Shown in pieces: positions 38,254-46,458 of a stretch of 64,000 bases of DNA. Source of the DNA: WHSW01 sp963846565 (GTDB lineage: Bacteria > Actinomycetota > Thermoleophilia > Solirubrobacterales > 70-9). Positions within the stretch are counted from its first letter, which is position 1. Each line of letters starts with the position of its first letter. A program made the position numbers and the translations under genes. The stretch lies in NCBI GenBank assembly GCA_963846565.1, contig CAWJWL010000003.1, positions 1 to 64,000 on the forward strand, read 5' to 3'. The notes beneath the pieces were generated by a model. It saw only the letters and a program-made list of their open reading frames with translations. It was not told where the DNA came from and ran no database searches.

Positions 38254-38649
38254 TCAGCCCTTCTGTACGGAGGCGAGCGCGTCCTCGTAGCTCTGAAGCA
38301 TCTCGAGGCCCACGACCTGCTCGCCGTCGAAGCGACAGACCGTCGCGCCACGCGCCGTGACACCTGCCCCGCTGCCGGCCCCGGTTCCGCTGCCGACGAT
38401 CTCGGTGACGACGATGTCGCCGCCGATCTCCTGCGTGCGCGCGATCTCCAGGGCGTACTCGGCCCAGGCTTCGAAGAAGACGGCGAAGAACTCCCGCACT
38501 GCCTCCTTGCCGCGGTACGTGCCTCGCAGCAGCCCGTTCGAGCGGGACCAATCGAAGACGATCTCATCGCCCATCGGCGCCAGCGCCGCATCCAGATCGC
38601 GCGCATTCCAGTGCACGGCCATGGCGCGGATCACGTCCAGCCTGCTCAT
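38254..38649 (-). CDS. SnoaL-like (NTF2-fold) protein
   Basis: A 131-residue NTF2-fold protein: RLDVIRAMAVHWNARDLDAALA, RGTYRGKEAVREFF, then beta strands to the end with VCRFDGEQVVGLEML. It resembles the SnoaL-like ketosteroid-isomerase-type family. It starts 27 bases after the carotenoid oxygenase stop and may be co-transcribed with it. A separate SnoaL-like protein sits in the pyr operon; they are not close paralogues by eye. Confidence 0.8.
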   Translation of the reverse strand: MSRLDVIRAMAVHWNARDLDAALAPMGDEIVFDWSRSNGLLRGTYRGKEAVREFFAVFFEAWAEYALEIARTQEIGGDIVVTEIVGSGTGAGSGAGVTARGATVCRFDGEQVVGLEMLQSYEDALASVQKG

Positions 38650-38676
38650 GCCGTGAACGCAATCGGCGATGTGACT

Positions 38677-40090
38677 TCAAACGGTTGCGAACTGACCGTG
38701 GAACCCGAAGGGGATCCGCTCCGGCACGACCGCGCGCGCCCGCTCCTCGAGCGTGGCCGCGTCGAGCACCAGGAGGTAGGAGGTCTCGGTGACGCCATCG
38801 AGGACGATCGAGAGCAAGACGCCCTCGTCCTCGCCCTCGGCGTCGGGCGCGGCGACGAAGACCGGCTCGCCCGGATAGGCACCGTCCTCGCTCCACGCCT
38901 TCGTCTCGCCGGTCTCCATGTCGGCCTTGATCACGCGCTCGAGCCAGCCGGCGCCGCCCCAGCCGATGCCCCACGCGTAGCGGTAGGCACGCTCATTGCA
39001 GCGGCCGTAGTTGATCCGCGGCAGATCGAAGCCGTCCTCGGTCGCCCGCTCCCACGTGACCGTTCCGTCATCGGGCCTGATCCGGAAGCGACGCACCTCG
39101 GGCTCGGACGAAACCGGGGTGCCGGCGCGGAGGCGCTCCAGGTAGAGGTCCTCGATGATCGTCGGGTCGTCGAAGACGCTGATGTCCACGACCACCTCGC
39201 CGTCGCGCTCGAACGCGTTCACGTGGTGAAAGCCGAAGCACGGGTCGGTTTCGAACGGGCCGGTGGCCTCGCCGGTGACGCGGTCCACGAGCGTGAATCG
39301 GGTGCCGAGCCCCGGCTTCCAGCGGTAGTTCTCGATGTAGGGACGGCCGCTCGTCGCGAGGCGGATCGGGTTGACGACGAACGGGAACTCGGCGAGGACG
39401 ATCCAGCGCTCGCTGAGCCCGAAAGAGTGCATGTAGGCGGGTTCGCCCACGGGCATACGGGCGATGACCTCGGGCTCTTCGGCGTCCGGGCGCAGGAGGA
39501 AGAAGCGGTACTGGTTGCGCGGGCCGAGCCGGGCCGAGTAGTTGAGCATCCCCTTCGTCGCGCGGTCGAGGTGCGGGTGGGCGGTCGTCAGGATGCCGGG
39601 TGGCTCGTAGGCGACCCCGACGGTCTCGAGCGTCTCGGCGTCGAACTCGACCGGGATCGGCGTCTCGGTCATCGCAATGAACCGCTCCCCCAGCTTCGTC
39701 AGGTTGACGTTGGCGTTGTCGCTCAACTTCGGCGAGAACGCCGCGAACGCGCGGCCGAAGATCGAGCGGCACGGATCCGTGGCGAACTCGGAATAGGTGA
39801 TCCGGCCCTCGTCCCTTGCCGCGCGATACGCCTGCGACTCCAGGAAGCGGCTCTGGTAGGTCGCCTCGCCGTCGTCGAAGGCGAAGCGGTGGAGCATCGC
39901 CATGCCATCGAACCAGTGGCGGACGGTGGCCTCGCCGACGTCCCACTTCGCCGGGCCCGTACGCAGCAGCGAGCCGCGCAGCCACGGTGGCAGTTCGCCC
40001 TCGATCGTGAAGGGCGCCCAGCGCCGTCTCGCGATCCTGGGTCTCGAATCCCGCGATCGGTGTGGCGGTGACGGTCTCGGTGGTGGCCAT
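38677..40090 (-). CDS. Carotenoid oxygenase (RPE65/CCO family), with one frameshift
   Basis: An iron-dependent carotenoid or apocarotenoid cleavage enzyme. The family's four histidine ligands appear in TTAHPHLD, AYMHSFGLSE, FHHVNAFE and C-terminal GFHGQF. The first 27 residues (ATTETVTATPIAGFETQD to GAL) are in one frame. The rest from TIEGELPPWLRGSLLRTGPA continues in the next, with the break near 40012. Dropping one base gives ~470 residues. AGGAG precedes the ATG at 40090. PadR is divergent, with a palindrome between them. Confidence 0.88.
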
Positions 40091-40116
40091 GGGCTGCGCT
40101 CCTCGCAATAGTTCTT

Positions 40117-40131
40117 TCCGAACCATTCGGA
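40117..40131. promoter_or_regulatory. Candidate PadR operator (inverted repeat)
   Basis: TCCGAA-CCA-TTCGGA is a perfect 6-base inverted repeat in the 63-base gap between the divergent carotenoid oxygenase and padR genes. It lies where promoters for both genes must be, which fits autoregulation and control of the oxygenase by PadR. Confidence 0.55.
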
Positions 40132-40153
40132 CTGTAGCGTAGATTACGCGGCC

Positions 40154-40660
40154 ATGGAAGAGATCCGCCTCACCCCCACCTCCTACGTCGTGCTCGGCCT
40201 CGTCGACCTCCTGAGCGAAGCGACCTCTTACGACCTCAAGGCCGTCGCCGCCCTCGGCGTGGGCAACTTCTGGTCGCTACCCCACACACAGCTCTACACC
40301 GAACCCGCTCGACTGGCCGAGGCGGGCTACCTGGACGTGCGCCGGGAGGCCTCGGGCCGCCGGCGCAAGGTCTACTCGGCCACGGAGCAGGGCCGAGAGG
40401 CGCTCGAGCAGTGGCGCGCTCAGGGCACGGCCGAGACCTACGAGATCCGCGACGCCGGCCTGCTCAAGCTCTTCCTGGGCGCCGACGTCCCGACTCTCGC
40501 CGCGGCGCAGCTCGAGGCCCACCGCGAGAGCCTGGCCGCCTACGAGCAACTCCACGAGGCCTTCTCAGCCGACGCGGTCCCCCGTGGCACCCTGCTCGCA
40601 CTCGAGGCCGGCATCGGCCACGAGAAGGAATACATCCGCTTCTGGTCGGAACTGACGTAG
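40154..40660 (+). CDS. PadR-family transcriptional regulator
   Basis: A 168-residue regulator. A winged-helix N-terminus (SYVVLGLVDLLSEATSYDLKAVA, then WSLPHTQLYTEPARLAEAGYLDVRRE and the RRRKVYSATEQGREAL wing) is followed by a Vir-like C-terminal helical region. PadR proteins usually repress a neighbouring gene until a small aromatic ligand binds. The neighbour here is the divergent carotenoid oxygenase. Confidence 0.92.
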   Translation: MEEIRLTPTSYVVLGLVDLLSEATSYDLKAVAALGVGNFWSLPHTQLYTEPARLAEAGYLDVRREASGRRRKVYSATEQGREALEQWRAQGTAETYEIRDAGLLKLFLGADVPTLAAAQLEAHRESLAAYEQLHEAFSADAVPRGTLLALEAGIGHEKEYIRFWSELT

Positions 40661-40684
40661 CGCCCGCGCACGCCCGGAATGAAT

Positions 40685-40777
40685 CCCGCCACGTCCTCCG
40701 CTCCCGCCTTGAATCAATGGTCCGCGGCTGCCCCGCGGACTTTTTGTGCTGCTCCCGCGTCCGGGCGTGCGGGGGCG
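40685..40777. repeat. Direct-repeat element, copy 1
   Basis: A 93-base element whose two ends are almost identical to copy 2 at 42093-42184. The left 24 bases are the same, and the right end shares GCGTCCGGGCGTGCGGGGGC. The middle differs but keeps a hairpin: GTCCGCGG/CCGCGGAC here. It lies just downstream of padR and of the NlpC/P60 gene, which reads toward it. Confidence 0.8.
40720..40745 (+). terminator. Intrinsic terminator of padR (inside repeat copy 1)
   Basis: An 8-base stem GTCCGCGG/CCGCGGAC with a 5-base loop is followed by TTTTT on the plus strand, about 60 bases after the padR stop. The T-run is absent from the second repeat copy, so terminator function is specific to this copy. 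Confidence 0.75.
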
Positions 40778-40794
40778 TGCCGAAGGACGGCGTT

Positions 40795-41973
40795 TTAGTA
40801 GCCCGGTGGGTGCGTTGCGACGAAGCCGGCGGGGTCGCGGGGGCCCTGCCAGCGTGGGCCGGCGCCGCCCGAGGTGTCGAAGCGCTGTCCGTTGAGGACG
40901 ATGTAGGCGTGGCCGGGGTTGGAGTAGACGGTGATCCACTTGCCCGGTCCGGGCTCGCCCCAGGTCATGAAGCCGGTCGAGTCGAGTGGCGTGGAGAGGA
41001 AGCCCCCGCCGTGCAGGGCGTAGCTGACCGCGCCGGAGCAGTCGTAGCCCGACGACTCGAAGGATCCGTGGCCGCCGCCCCACAGGTAGGGCGTGCCGGA
41101 GATCGAGTCGGCGGCGGCAATCGCGTTCTGGACCGCTTCGGGCACCCCGCCGGCGTCCGCCGGCGGAGGCGGAACGGGCGCGCTTTCCGGCGCGGGCGCC
41201 GAGCCGTCGGCCGGCGGTGCGGGCGCAGGGTCCGGGGTCGACAGTGCGCGCACCAGGTCGCGCTCATCGCCCTGCAGCTCGGAGAGCTGCTCGCGCCGTT
41301 CGTCCTGTGCGGCCTGGAGCGCGGCCTCGCGCTCCTCCAGCTCGGCACGCGACGCCGCGAGGTCCTGCTGACGCTCGGCGATCGCCTGCCGCGCCACTTC
41401 CATCCGCTCGACGGTCGCCTCGATCGCGGTCACGGTGTCGGCCGCCGCCACACGCAAGTCGCGAACCCGAACGACGACTCCCGTCTCGTAGTCGCGGATG
41501 CTGTCGAGATAGGTCTTCGTCCGCGAGAGCTGATCGATGCCGTCGGACTCGAGGAGGAGGGTGGCCATGTCCGGCTGGCCGTAGCGATAGATGGAGACGA
41601 GGAGATCCTCGAGCTCGACCAGGGAACGGTCCAGCTTTAGCCGCGTCGCCGCTAGAAACGCTCGGGCGTCGGCCAGCTCGGCCCGCTCGGCCGCGAGCTT
41701 CTCCTCCTGCTCGGCGAGCTCGGCGGCGACCTTGTCTTCCTGCACCCTGAGAGCCGAGACCTCGCCGATCAGGGCATCGATCGCGGCGTTCTGCTCGGTG
41801 AGGCGATCCCGGACGTCATCCTGCTCCGCTCGAACGTGATCGAGCTCGGCGCTCGTCTGCGCACTCGATCGGTCGCCGGCGAGGAGGGCAAGCCCCAAGA
41901 CGCCCGCGAGCACGGCCAAGGCCATGGCGAAGCGACGTCCTGACGGGCGGAAGTGGAAGAGCGAGCTCGGCAT
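40795..41973 (-). CDS. Secreted NlpC/P60-type peptidoglycan hydrolase with coiled coil
   Basis: A 392-residue secreted hydrolase. Basic N-terminus and signal helix (about 14-38), then two long coiled-coil stretches (about 40-110 and 150-240), a Pro/Ala linker and a C-terminal NlpC/P60-like domain with Cys312 in YDCSGAVSYAL and His355 in NPGHAYIVL. The coiled-coil plus NlpC layout matches RipA/CwlO-like cell-separation enzymes controlled by FtsEX-type partners. It is flanked by the two copies of a 92-base repeat. Confidence 0.9.
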   Translation of the reverse strand: MPSSLFHFRPSGRRFAMALAVLAGVLGLALLAGDRSSAQTSAELDHVRAEQDDVRDRLTEQNAAIDALIGEVSALRVQEDKVAAELAEQEEKLAAERAELADARAFLAATRLKLDRSLVELEDLLVSIYRYGQPDMATLLLESDGIDQLSRTKTYLDSIRDYETGVVVRVRDLRVAAADTVTAIEATVERMEVARQAIAERQQDLAASRAELEEREAALQAAQDERREQLSELQGDERDLVRALSTPDPAPAPPADGSAPAPESAPVPPPPADAGGVPEAVQNAIAAADSISGTPYLWGGGHGSFESSGYDCSGAVSYALHGGGFLSTPLDSTGFMTWGEPGPGKWITVYSNPGHAYIVLNGQRFDTSGGAGPRWQGPRDPAGFVATHPPGY

Positions 41974-42058
41974 CCAGTCGCCGGGCTGAGAGGCCTACGG
42001 CGACGACCAACGTACCTGAGCATCCGTGCGATTGTCAGGGTTTTATGAGCATTTGCAG

Positions 42059-42080
42059 GATCCTTTGCATGAGAAGGATC
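42059..42080. repeat. Small inverted repeat upstream of the NlpC/P60 gene
   Basis: GATCCTT at 42059-42065 pairs with AAGGATC at 42074-42080 in a relatively AT-rich stretch of the 231-base leader of the NlpC/P60 gene. It may be an operator or a leader-RNA hairpin. The other parts of that interval are repeat copy 2 and unassigned sequence. Confidence 0.45.
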
Positions 42081-42092
42081 TCGCACATACAA

Positions 42093-42184
42093 CCCGCCAC
42101 GTCCTCCGCTCCCGCCCTGAACCAATTGCCCACGGCTACGCCGTGGACTCTCATGCTGCTCCGGCGTCCGGGCGTGCGGGGGCG
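42093..42184. repeat. Direct-repeat element, copy 2
   Basis: The 92-base partner of 40685-40777 in the same orientation. Ends match copy 1, while the hairpin is CCACGGC-TAC-GCCGTGG instead of GTCCGCGG/CCGCGGAC, so stem bases changed on both arms. It lies between the murR-like stop and the NlpC/P60 leader. Confidence 0.8.
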
Positions 42185-42204
42185 GTGCAGTACCCAGCCG
42201 CGCG

Positions 42205-43122
42205 CTATTTCAGCTTGAAGGCGCGGATCCGGTCCTTGTAGGCGCCCTTGTCGCGGGCGTAGACGCCGTGGGCGAGCGCCTGCACGATCGCCAGCAGGCT
42301 CGTGTTCGAGCGCGTGAAAGAGGGTCCATTCGACGAGTAGTAGAGCGTCAGGTCCGAGTGCTCGCCGACGTCGGAGAGGGTCGCGTCGGTGATCGACATC
42401 GTCGAAGCGCCGCGATGGCGAGCCAGCTTCAGCGCGCGCACGACGATCGGGTGCGCGCGGCCGGCGGAGAACGCGATCACGAGTGAGTCCTCATCGACGC
42501 GCGAGAGGCGGGTGATCGAGTCCTGGCGCGGGCTGGCTACGACCTCGGCGCGGATGTCGAGCAGCGCCAGCAGATGGCGCAGGTAGCTGGCGAAGAAGGC
42601 GAGCTGGTCCATACCGACGATCATCACGCGGTTCGCCGAGGCGAGCGCGCTCACGCAGGCCTCGACCTGCTCCCTCGTCAGGTTGCGAACCGTCTCCTCG
42701 ACGTTCGCGTGATCCGCGGCAAGAGACGCCTCGAACTCGGAGTGATCGAAGTCGAACAGCGGCGCACCGTTGCCGGTCTGCTCCCCGGGTGTGCGGCTGC
42801 GGTACTCCTCGATCGCGGCCTGCTGGAGTTCGGGGTAGCCCTCGAAGCCGAGCGCCTGTGAGAAGCGGACGACGGTCGAGGAGGAAGTGTTGGCGCGGCG
42901 GGCGAGCTCCTCGGCGGTCTGGAAGGCGGCCTCGTCGAGGTGGTCGACGATGTAGCGGGCGACGTCCTTCTGCGAGCGGGAGAACTCGTCGAAGCGTTCG
43001 GTGATGTAGGTGGACAGCGCCTTTCCGTTCGGCCGGGTCGGCGTCCGCCGCCTCGTCGTGGTGGTGGCGGTGTCTCCGCGAGTGCGGCTGGCGGGGCGGG
43101 TCTTGGTCGCGGTCTTGCTCAC
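42205..43122 (-). CDS. MurR/RpiR-family transcriptional regulator
   Basis: A 305-residue regulator: a Thr/Arg-rich leader (1-33), an RpiR-type helix-turn-helix (about 60-115, with TAEELARRANTSSSTVVRFSQALGF split across it), and a C-terminal SIS sugar-phosphate-binding domain (about 150-290: RVMIVGMDQLAFFA, DSLVIAFSAGR). The SIS domain suggests it senses a phosphosugar such as MurNAc-6-phosphate. Its position beside a cell-wall hydrolase gene fits a peptidoglycan role. Confidence 0.92.
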   Translation of the reverse strand: MSKTATKTRPASRTRGDTATTTTRRRTPTRPNGKALSTYITERFDEFSRSQKDVARYIVDHLDEAAFQTAEELARRANTSSSTVVRFSQALGFEGYPELQQAAIEEYRSRTPGEQTGNGAPLFDFDHSEFEASLAADHANVEETVRNLTREQVEACVSALASANRVMIVGMDQLAFFASYLRHLLALLDIRAEVVASPRQDSITRLSRVDEDSLVIAFSAGRAHPIVVRALKLARHRGASTMSITDATLSDVGEHSDLTLYYSSNGPSFTRSNTSLLAIVQALAHGVYARDKGAYKDRIRAFKLK

Positions 43123-43220
43123 GGCCGGTTGTTTCGCCTCGCCCGGGGCTTTTCCTTTTCGCCCGCTCGCGATGCAACGACCGCTTGCATCGGGCGCGGT
43201 CCAATACAGTCCCCGGCGCT

Positions 43221-43613
43221 GTGGACGCCGAGCTCGCGCTGCGGATCACGAATCGGAACATGATCGCCTTCGACCTGGCGCTCGGAAGCGGCGCGCTGCT
43301 CGCTCCGGACACGACGCTGAAGCTGCTTGGACACGACGCCCCATCGGCGGACGCGCGCGAGCTGTTTCGCCGCTGCGGACCGATCTGGCTCACCTTCGGC
43401 GCAGCCCACGCCGTCGCCGAGGTCCGCGACGAGCCGCGCGACTGGTGGGCCCTCGCCTGGCTTCGGGGGACCGAGCTCGCGACCGACATCGTCTGGTCGC
43501 GCTCGAGCGCCTTCAGGCGGCCGGGTGCTCGGCCCGGCCTCTGGCTCGCCGGCGCCGCCAACCTGGCCATGGCCGCGGGCTTCGGCTGGCTCGCCAGCCG
43601 CCGCAGCGGCTGA
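43221..43613 (+). CDS. Hypothetical membrane protein
   Basis: About 130 residues from GTG 43221 (VDAELALRITNRNMIAFDLALG). Weakly hydrophobic helices near 15-30, 45-60 and a clear C-terminal one (LWLAGAANLAMAAGFGWLA). TACAGT at 43205-43210 could be its -10, making the transcript nearly leaderless. A start at 43185 is possible but has no support. It diverges from the MurR-like gene. I do not recognise the family. Confidence 0.6.
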   Translation: MDAELALRITNRNMIAFDLALGSGALLAPDTTLKLLGHDAPSADARELFRRCGPIWLTFGAAHAVAEVRDEPRDWWALAWLRGTELATDIVWSRSSAFRRPGARPGLWLAGAANLAMAAGFGWLASRRSG

Positions 43614-43622
43614 CCCGGCCGC

Positions 43623-44120
43623 TCAGCCGGGGAGCTTGCGGCTGCACTCGCTGAACCCGATCTGGGCTGCGAGCATCTGCCGCTCCGCCTGCTCTCGGGC
43701 GAGGCGCTGCTTCTCGGCCTGGTAGCGGGCGTCGTCGTCCTCTCGGGCCGCGTCGGCGCCCCGCTCGAGCGCCTCGATGCCCACTTCGCGCGCCTCGAGG
43801 TAACGCCCCATCAGGGCCGAGAGCCCGGCCGGCTCCGCGAGCTCGTCCAGCTCCTCGCCCTCGTCCGAGGCGATGCTCGCAAGCTGGTCGTTGAGCTCGG
43901 CGGCCTGGCGCGCGGTCCGCGGCGGGCTCGCCTGCAGCTCGGCGAAGGCATCGTGTGCCTCCTTGCAGATCTGATCGCCCTGGCCAATGAACTCCGCGGT
44001 CGAGAGGTCCTCGTCCTCGAACGGGCCGAGGTCGAGCAGGGCGCCGAGTGCGAACAGGGCGACGAGCGCCGCAGCCCCGATCAGGGCGAGCAGAGGTCCC
44101 CGGCGCCGCTCCGCCTCCAT
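43623..44120 (-). CDS. Membrane-anchored protein of unknown function
   Basis: A 165-residue protein: short basic N-terminus, one membrane helix (about 11-30, LLALIGAAALVALFALGALL), then an extracytoplasmic all-helical region with two cysteines (in DQICKEAH and FSECSRKLPG) that could pair. Its layout is that of small anchored proteins common in this bacterial group. It starts 10 bases after the next gene's stop, so the two may form an operon. Confidence 0.7.
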   Translation of the reverse strand: MEAERRRGPLLALIGAAALVALFALGALLDLGPFEDEDLSTAEFIGQGDQICKEAHDAFAELQASPPRTARQAAELNDQLASIASDEGEELDELAEPAGLSALMGRYLEAREVGIEALERGADAAREDDDARYQAEKQRLAREQAERQMLAAQIGFSECSRKLPG

Positions 44121-44130
44121 CGCGGCCAGG

Positions 44131-45066
44131 CTACTGGTAGAGGAGGAAGTCCGGCTCCGGCTCGAGTGCGAGGACGGCGCCGGGCTTCATCAGCGGAGTG
44201 TCGCGCCGGTAAAACAGCGAGAACCCGTCGAAGAGCCGCGGCGGCGCAGCGAGCGAGGCGTATCCCGCCTCCTTCGGACCCGGCGCGCCGATGCCGTCGA
44301 AGTTGAGCAGCGTCTGCACGCCCTGCGGCGAGCGCAGCTTCGAGCGCCCGCGGATGCTGCCCTTCCGGAACTGGTGCACGAGCAGCAACTTCGGCGGCAG
44401 CCCGTTGGCCTCGACGATGTCCGCAATGGCCCGGGCGACCCGGTTGACGTCGGCGGCCTTGACGCTGCCATCCGTTCGTCCGGGAACTCCGCGCGGCCCG
44501 ACGTTCCATTCCGGGTCGAGTGCAACGTCGACGTCCGGCTCGGAGAGCCAGGGCGCCAGCGCCTCGAGCTCCTCGAGGAAGGTCGAGCGGCCGGGCTGGA
44601 TGTCCAGGATCAGCCGCGCACCGACGGCGCGCGCCTGGTCGAGGTAGATCTGGATCACGTCCGGGTCCTGGCGCGTGCGGTAGAGGTCGTCCGGCCCGCC
44701 TCCCGCCGTCGCGAAGACGGAGACGAGGTCGAAGGCGCCGAGCACCGGCCGGTCGCCCAGCGTCTCGTAGGGGCGGGACTGCTTTGCGAGCCGCTTCGCC
44801 GCGCCGGCCGGGCTTCGTGCGCCGAGGACGGTCGCCCCCATCTGCGGCGCTCCGTAGAAGGCGACCACACGGCTCCCGGGGAGCTCCGCCGGAGCCGTCT
44901 CGCCGGTGCCGGCGCGTAGCGGCGACGGGGCGCGTTCGGCTTCCAGGAAGCGGTCCGTGGCTCGCGCGATCTCGCGCGCGCCAGGCGGGTCGGAGGCGAG
45001 GGCCGGGGTGCTCACGGCGATCGCCGCCGCGATCGAGATTGCGCAGGTGCTCCGGTGGCGGCTCAC
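44131..45066 (-). CDS. Secreted protein of unknown function, possible TIM-barrel
   Basis: A 311-residue protein with a signal peptide (about 1-25, ending TPALA). Strand-like segments SRVVAFYGAPQMG, GAFDLVSVFA, ARLILDIQPG, DVALDPEWNVG and PKLLLVHQF alternate with helices, as in a (beta/alpha)8 barrel, with acidic residues at strand ends (DIQPG, DPEW). That suggests a glycoside-hydrolase-like fold, but I cannot name a family. Confidence 0.7.
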   Translation of the reverse strand: MSRHRSTCAISIAAAIAVSTPALASDPPGAREIARATDRFLEAERAPSPLRAGTGETAPAELPGSRVVAFYGAPQMGATVLGARSPAGAAKRLAKQSRPYETLGDRPVLGAFDLVSVFATAGGGPDDLYRTRQDPDVIQIYLDQARAVGARLILDIQPGRSTFLEELEALAPWLSEPDVDVALDPEWNVGPRGVPGRTDGSVKAADVNRVARAIADIVEANGLPPKLLLVHQFRKGSIRGRSKLRSPQGVQTLLNFDGIGAPGPKEAGYASLAAPPRLFDGFSLFYRRDTPLMKPGAVLALEPEPDFLLYQ

Positions 45067-45143
45067 TTCCCTCCCAACACGCAGGTCACGTCAGCGGAGC
45101 GCTTCGCCCTGCGATCACCGGTTCCTTCCGATCGCGAACGCAC

Positions 45144-45171
45144 GACGGGGCGGCCAGCTGGCCGCCCCGTC
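45144..45171. terminator. Perfect 28-base palindrome, likely terminator
   Basis: GACGGGGCGGCCAG is followed immediately by its exact reverse complement CTGGCCGCCCCGTC. It lies in the 129-base gap between the HtaA-like gene stop and the start of the downstream secreted-protein gene, where a transcript end is expected. No T-run follows, and the extreme GC stem could act alone or as a cruciform/operator. Confidence 0.6.
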
Positions 45172-45195
45172 GCCTACAACGCTGTGCTTCCGGCG

Positions 45196-46293
45196 CTAAC
45201 CGGTCGTCGTGAACGTGGTGGTCGAGCTACCGAGCGGATCACCAGCCGTGAACGGGGTGAACCCCGGAGCCGCCTGACACGCGGCGTTGAGAGCCGCCGC
45301 GGCAGTCGCGTTGATCGCGACCGTCCCGGTGATCCTGTGGCTGTTGCCCTCGACCGTGTTCCCGGTCACGGTGACGTCCGCGATGTTCACGCGTCCGCCG
45401 GTGAGCGACGAGAACACGTTCAGGACCACCCCGGTGGGGGTGACCAGGATCGACGGGTCGTCCAGCGTCAACGGGCTGACCGCGCAGTTCGCCAGCGAAA
45501 TTCCGCCGTCGTGCTGGATCTCAGCCTCACCGTTGGCCGTGTTGAACGTTCCGCCGGTGACCGGCACGGTCAGGCTCGGGGGCGGCGGTGCGAGCGCCAG
45601 AACACCCGGAGCGATCGCCGACGGGCCGAGAGGCACGAGCTTGCCGACCGCGGACCCCGCGAAGCTGAGCTTCGTCGACCCGCCTGCGTTCACAGACACG
45701 ACGGGATCCTTAGTCGCCGCAACGTCGAGGAAGCCGAACGTCTTCGTCTTCACGTTGACACCGAACTTCTTCTTCAGGGCCTTCTTCAGGACCTTGGCGA
45801 ACTTCGCCTTGACCCCGTTGATCGTGAGGCCGTCGGCGCTCACGGCGCTCGCCGCCCCGAGGGTGAATACGACACCCGTCTTGCCCGAGTTGCTCGTCAG
45901 GGTCGAGGTGTTTGAGAACGTCGCCAGGAGCTCACCGATCGTGACCTTCTTGCTCTTCTTCTTCTTGTCCTGGAAGACGATGTCGCCCGAGGTCTGGACC
46001 GTCCCATTGGCCACGGTTGCCGGGCCGTAGAGCGGTGCGAACAGATCGCCGCCGGTGATCGGCAGCGTGAAGACCTTGCCCGCCTTGGTGGCGCCGTCCG
46101 CAGCCTTCACCTTGACGCCGGACTTCTTCAGCTTCTTGATCATGTTCTTCTTCGCAGCGATCGTGGCGTTACCACCACCGACCTTGGTCGCCGAGGCGAC
46201 TCCTGCGAGCGCCAGCGACGCGCTCAATGCGACGACGATCGCTACGGCGATTGTCGCCGGGCGCCGCCGGGCAGCGGTACTTGCTTCCGTCAT
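45196..46293 (-). CDS. Secreted HtaA-like domain protein
   Basis: A 365-residue secreted protein. Signal peptide about 1-36 (ending AGVASA), then a lysine-rich stretch and two beta-rich modules: one at ~70-190 (VFTLPITGGDLFAPLYG...ANGTVQTSGDIVF in parts) and one at ~240-350 (VTGGTFNTANGEAEIQHDGG). Each begins with a GG-D/TF and a tail of alanine-rich LNAA. This matches HtaA-like modules found in tandem on actinobacterial surface proteins; HtaA itself binds haem in corynebacteria. No sortase motif or C-terminal membrane helix is present. Confidence 0.7.
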   Translation of the reverse strand: MTEASTAARRRPATIAVAIVVALSASLALAGVASATKVGGGNATIAAKKNMIKKLKKSGVKVKAADGATKAGKVFTLPITGGDLFAPLYGPATVANGTVQTSGDIVFQDKKKKSKKVTIGELLATFSNTSTLTSNSGKTGVVFTLGAASAVSADGLTINGVKAKFAKVLKKALKKKFGVNVKTKTFGFLDVAATKDPVVSVNAGGSTKLSFAGSAVGKLVPLGPSAIAPGVLALAPPPPSLTVPVTGGTFNTANGEAEIQHDGGISLANCAVSPLTLDDPSILVTPTGVVLNVFSSLTGGRVNIADVTVTGNTVEGNSHRITGTVAINATAAAALNAACQAAPGFTPFTAGDPLGSSTTTFTTTG

Positions 46294-46458
46294 TCTTCCT
46301 CCTAGCGAGAGACATCATGCCTCGTGGTGGTCGGATCCTTCCGGCCGCTGGAGCGTAGCGGCTGCGATCCGGCGTTTGTCATCTGTCACAACAGGTGATT
46401 CGCCTGAGTGATGCGGTATCGGGGCGGCGCTACTGATCGGCGCTGACATACTCGGGGT

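Noticed and set aside
41974..42092. A second ydaO riboswitch upstream of the NlpC/P60 gene
   Set aside because: The leader lacks the conserved GTCAGCTAACC and GGGGGAACC motifs seen at 61.3 kb; only a small inverted repeat is present.
42093..42184. CRISPR or insertion sequence at the repeat pair
   Set aside because: Only two copies 1.4 kb apart with a whole gene between, no spacers of regular size, no transposase and no clear terminal inverted repeats.
43010..43654. Arg-rich frame overlapping the hypothetical membrane gene
   Set aside because: It overlaps the murR promoter and the better-supported frame starting at 43221, with no recognisable features.
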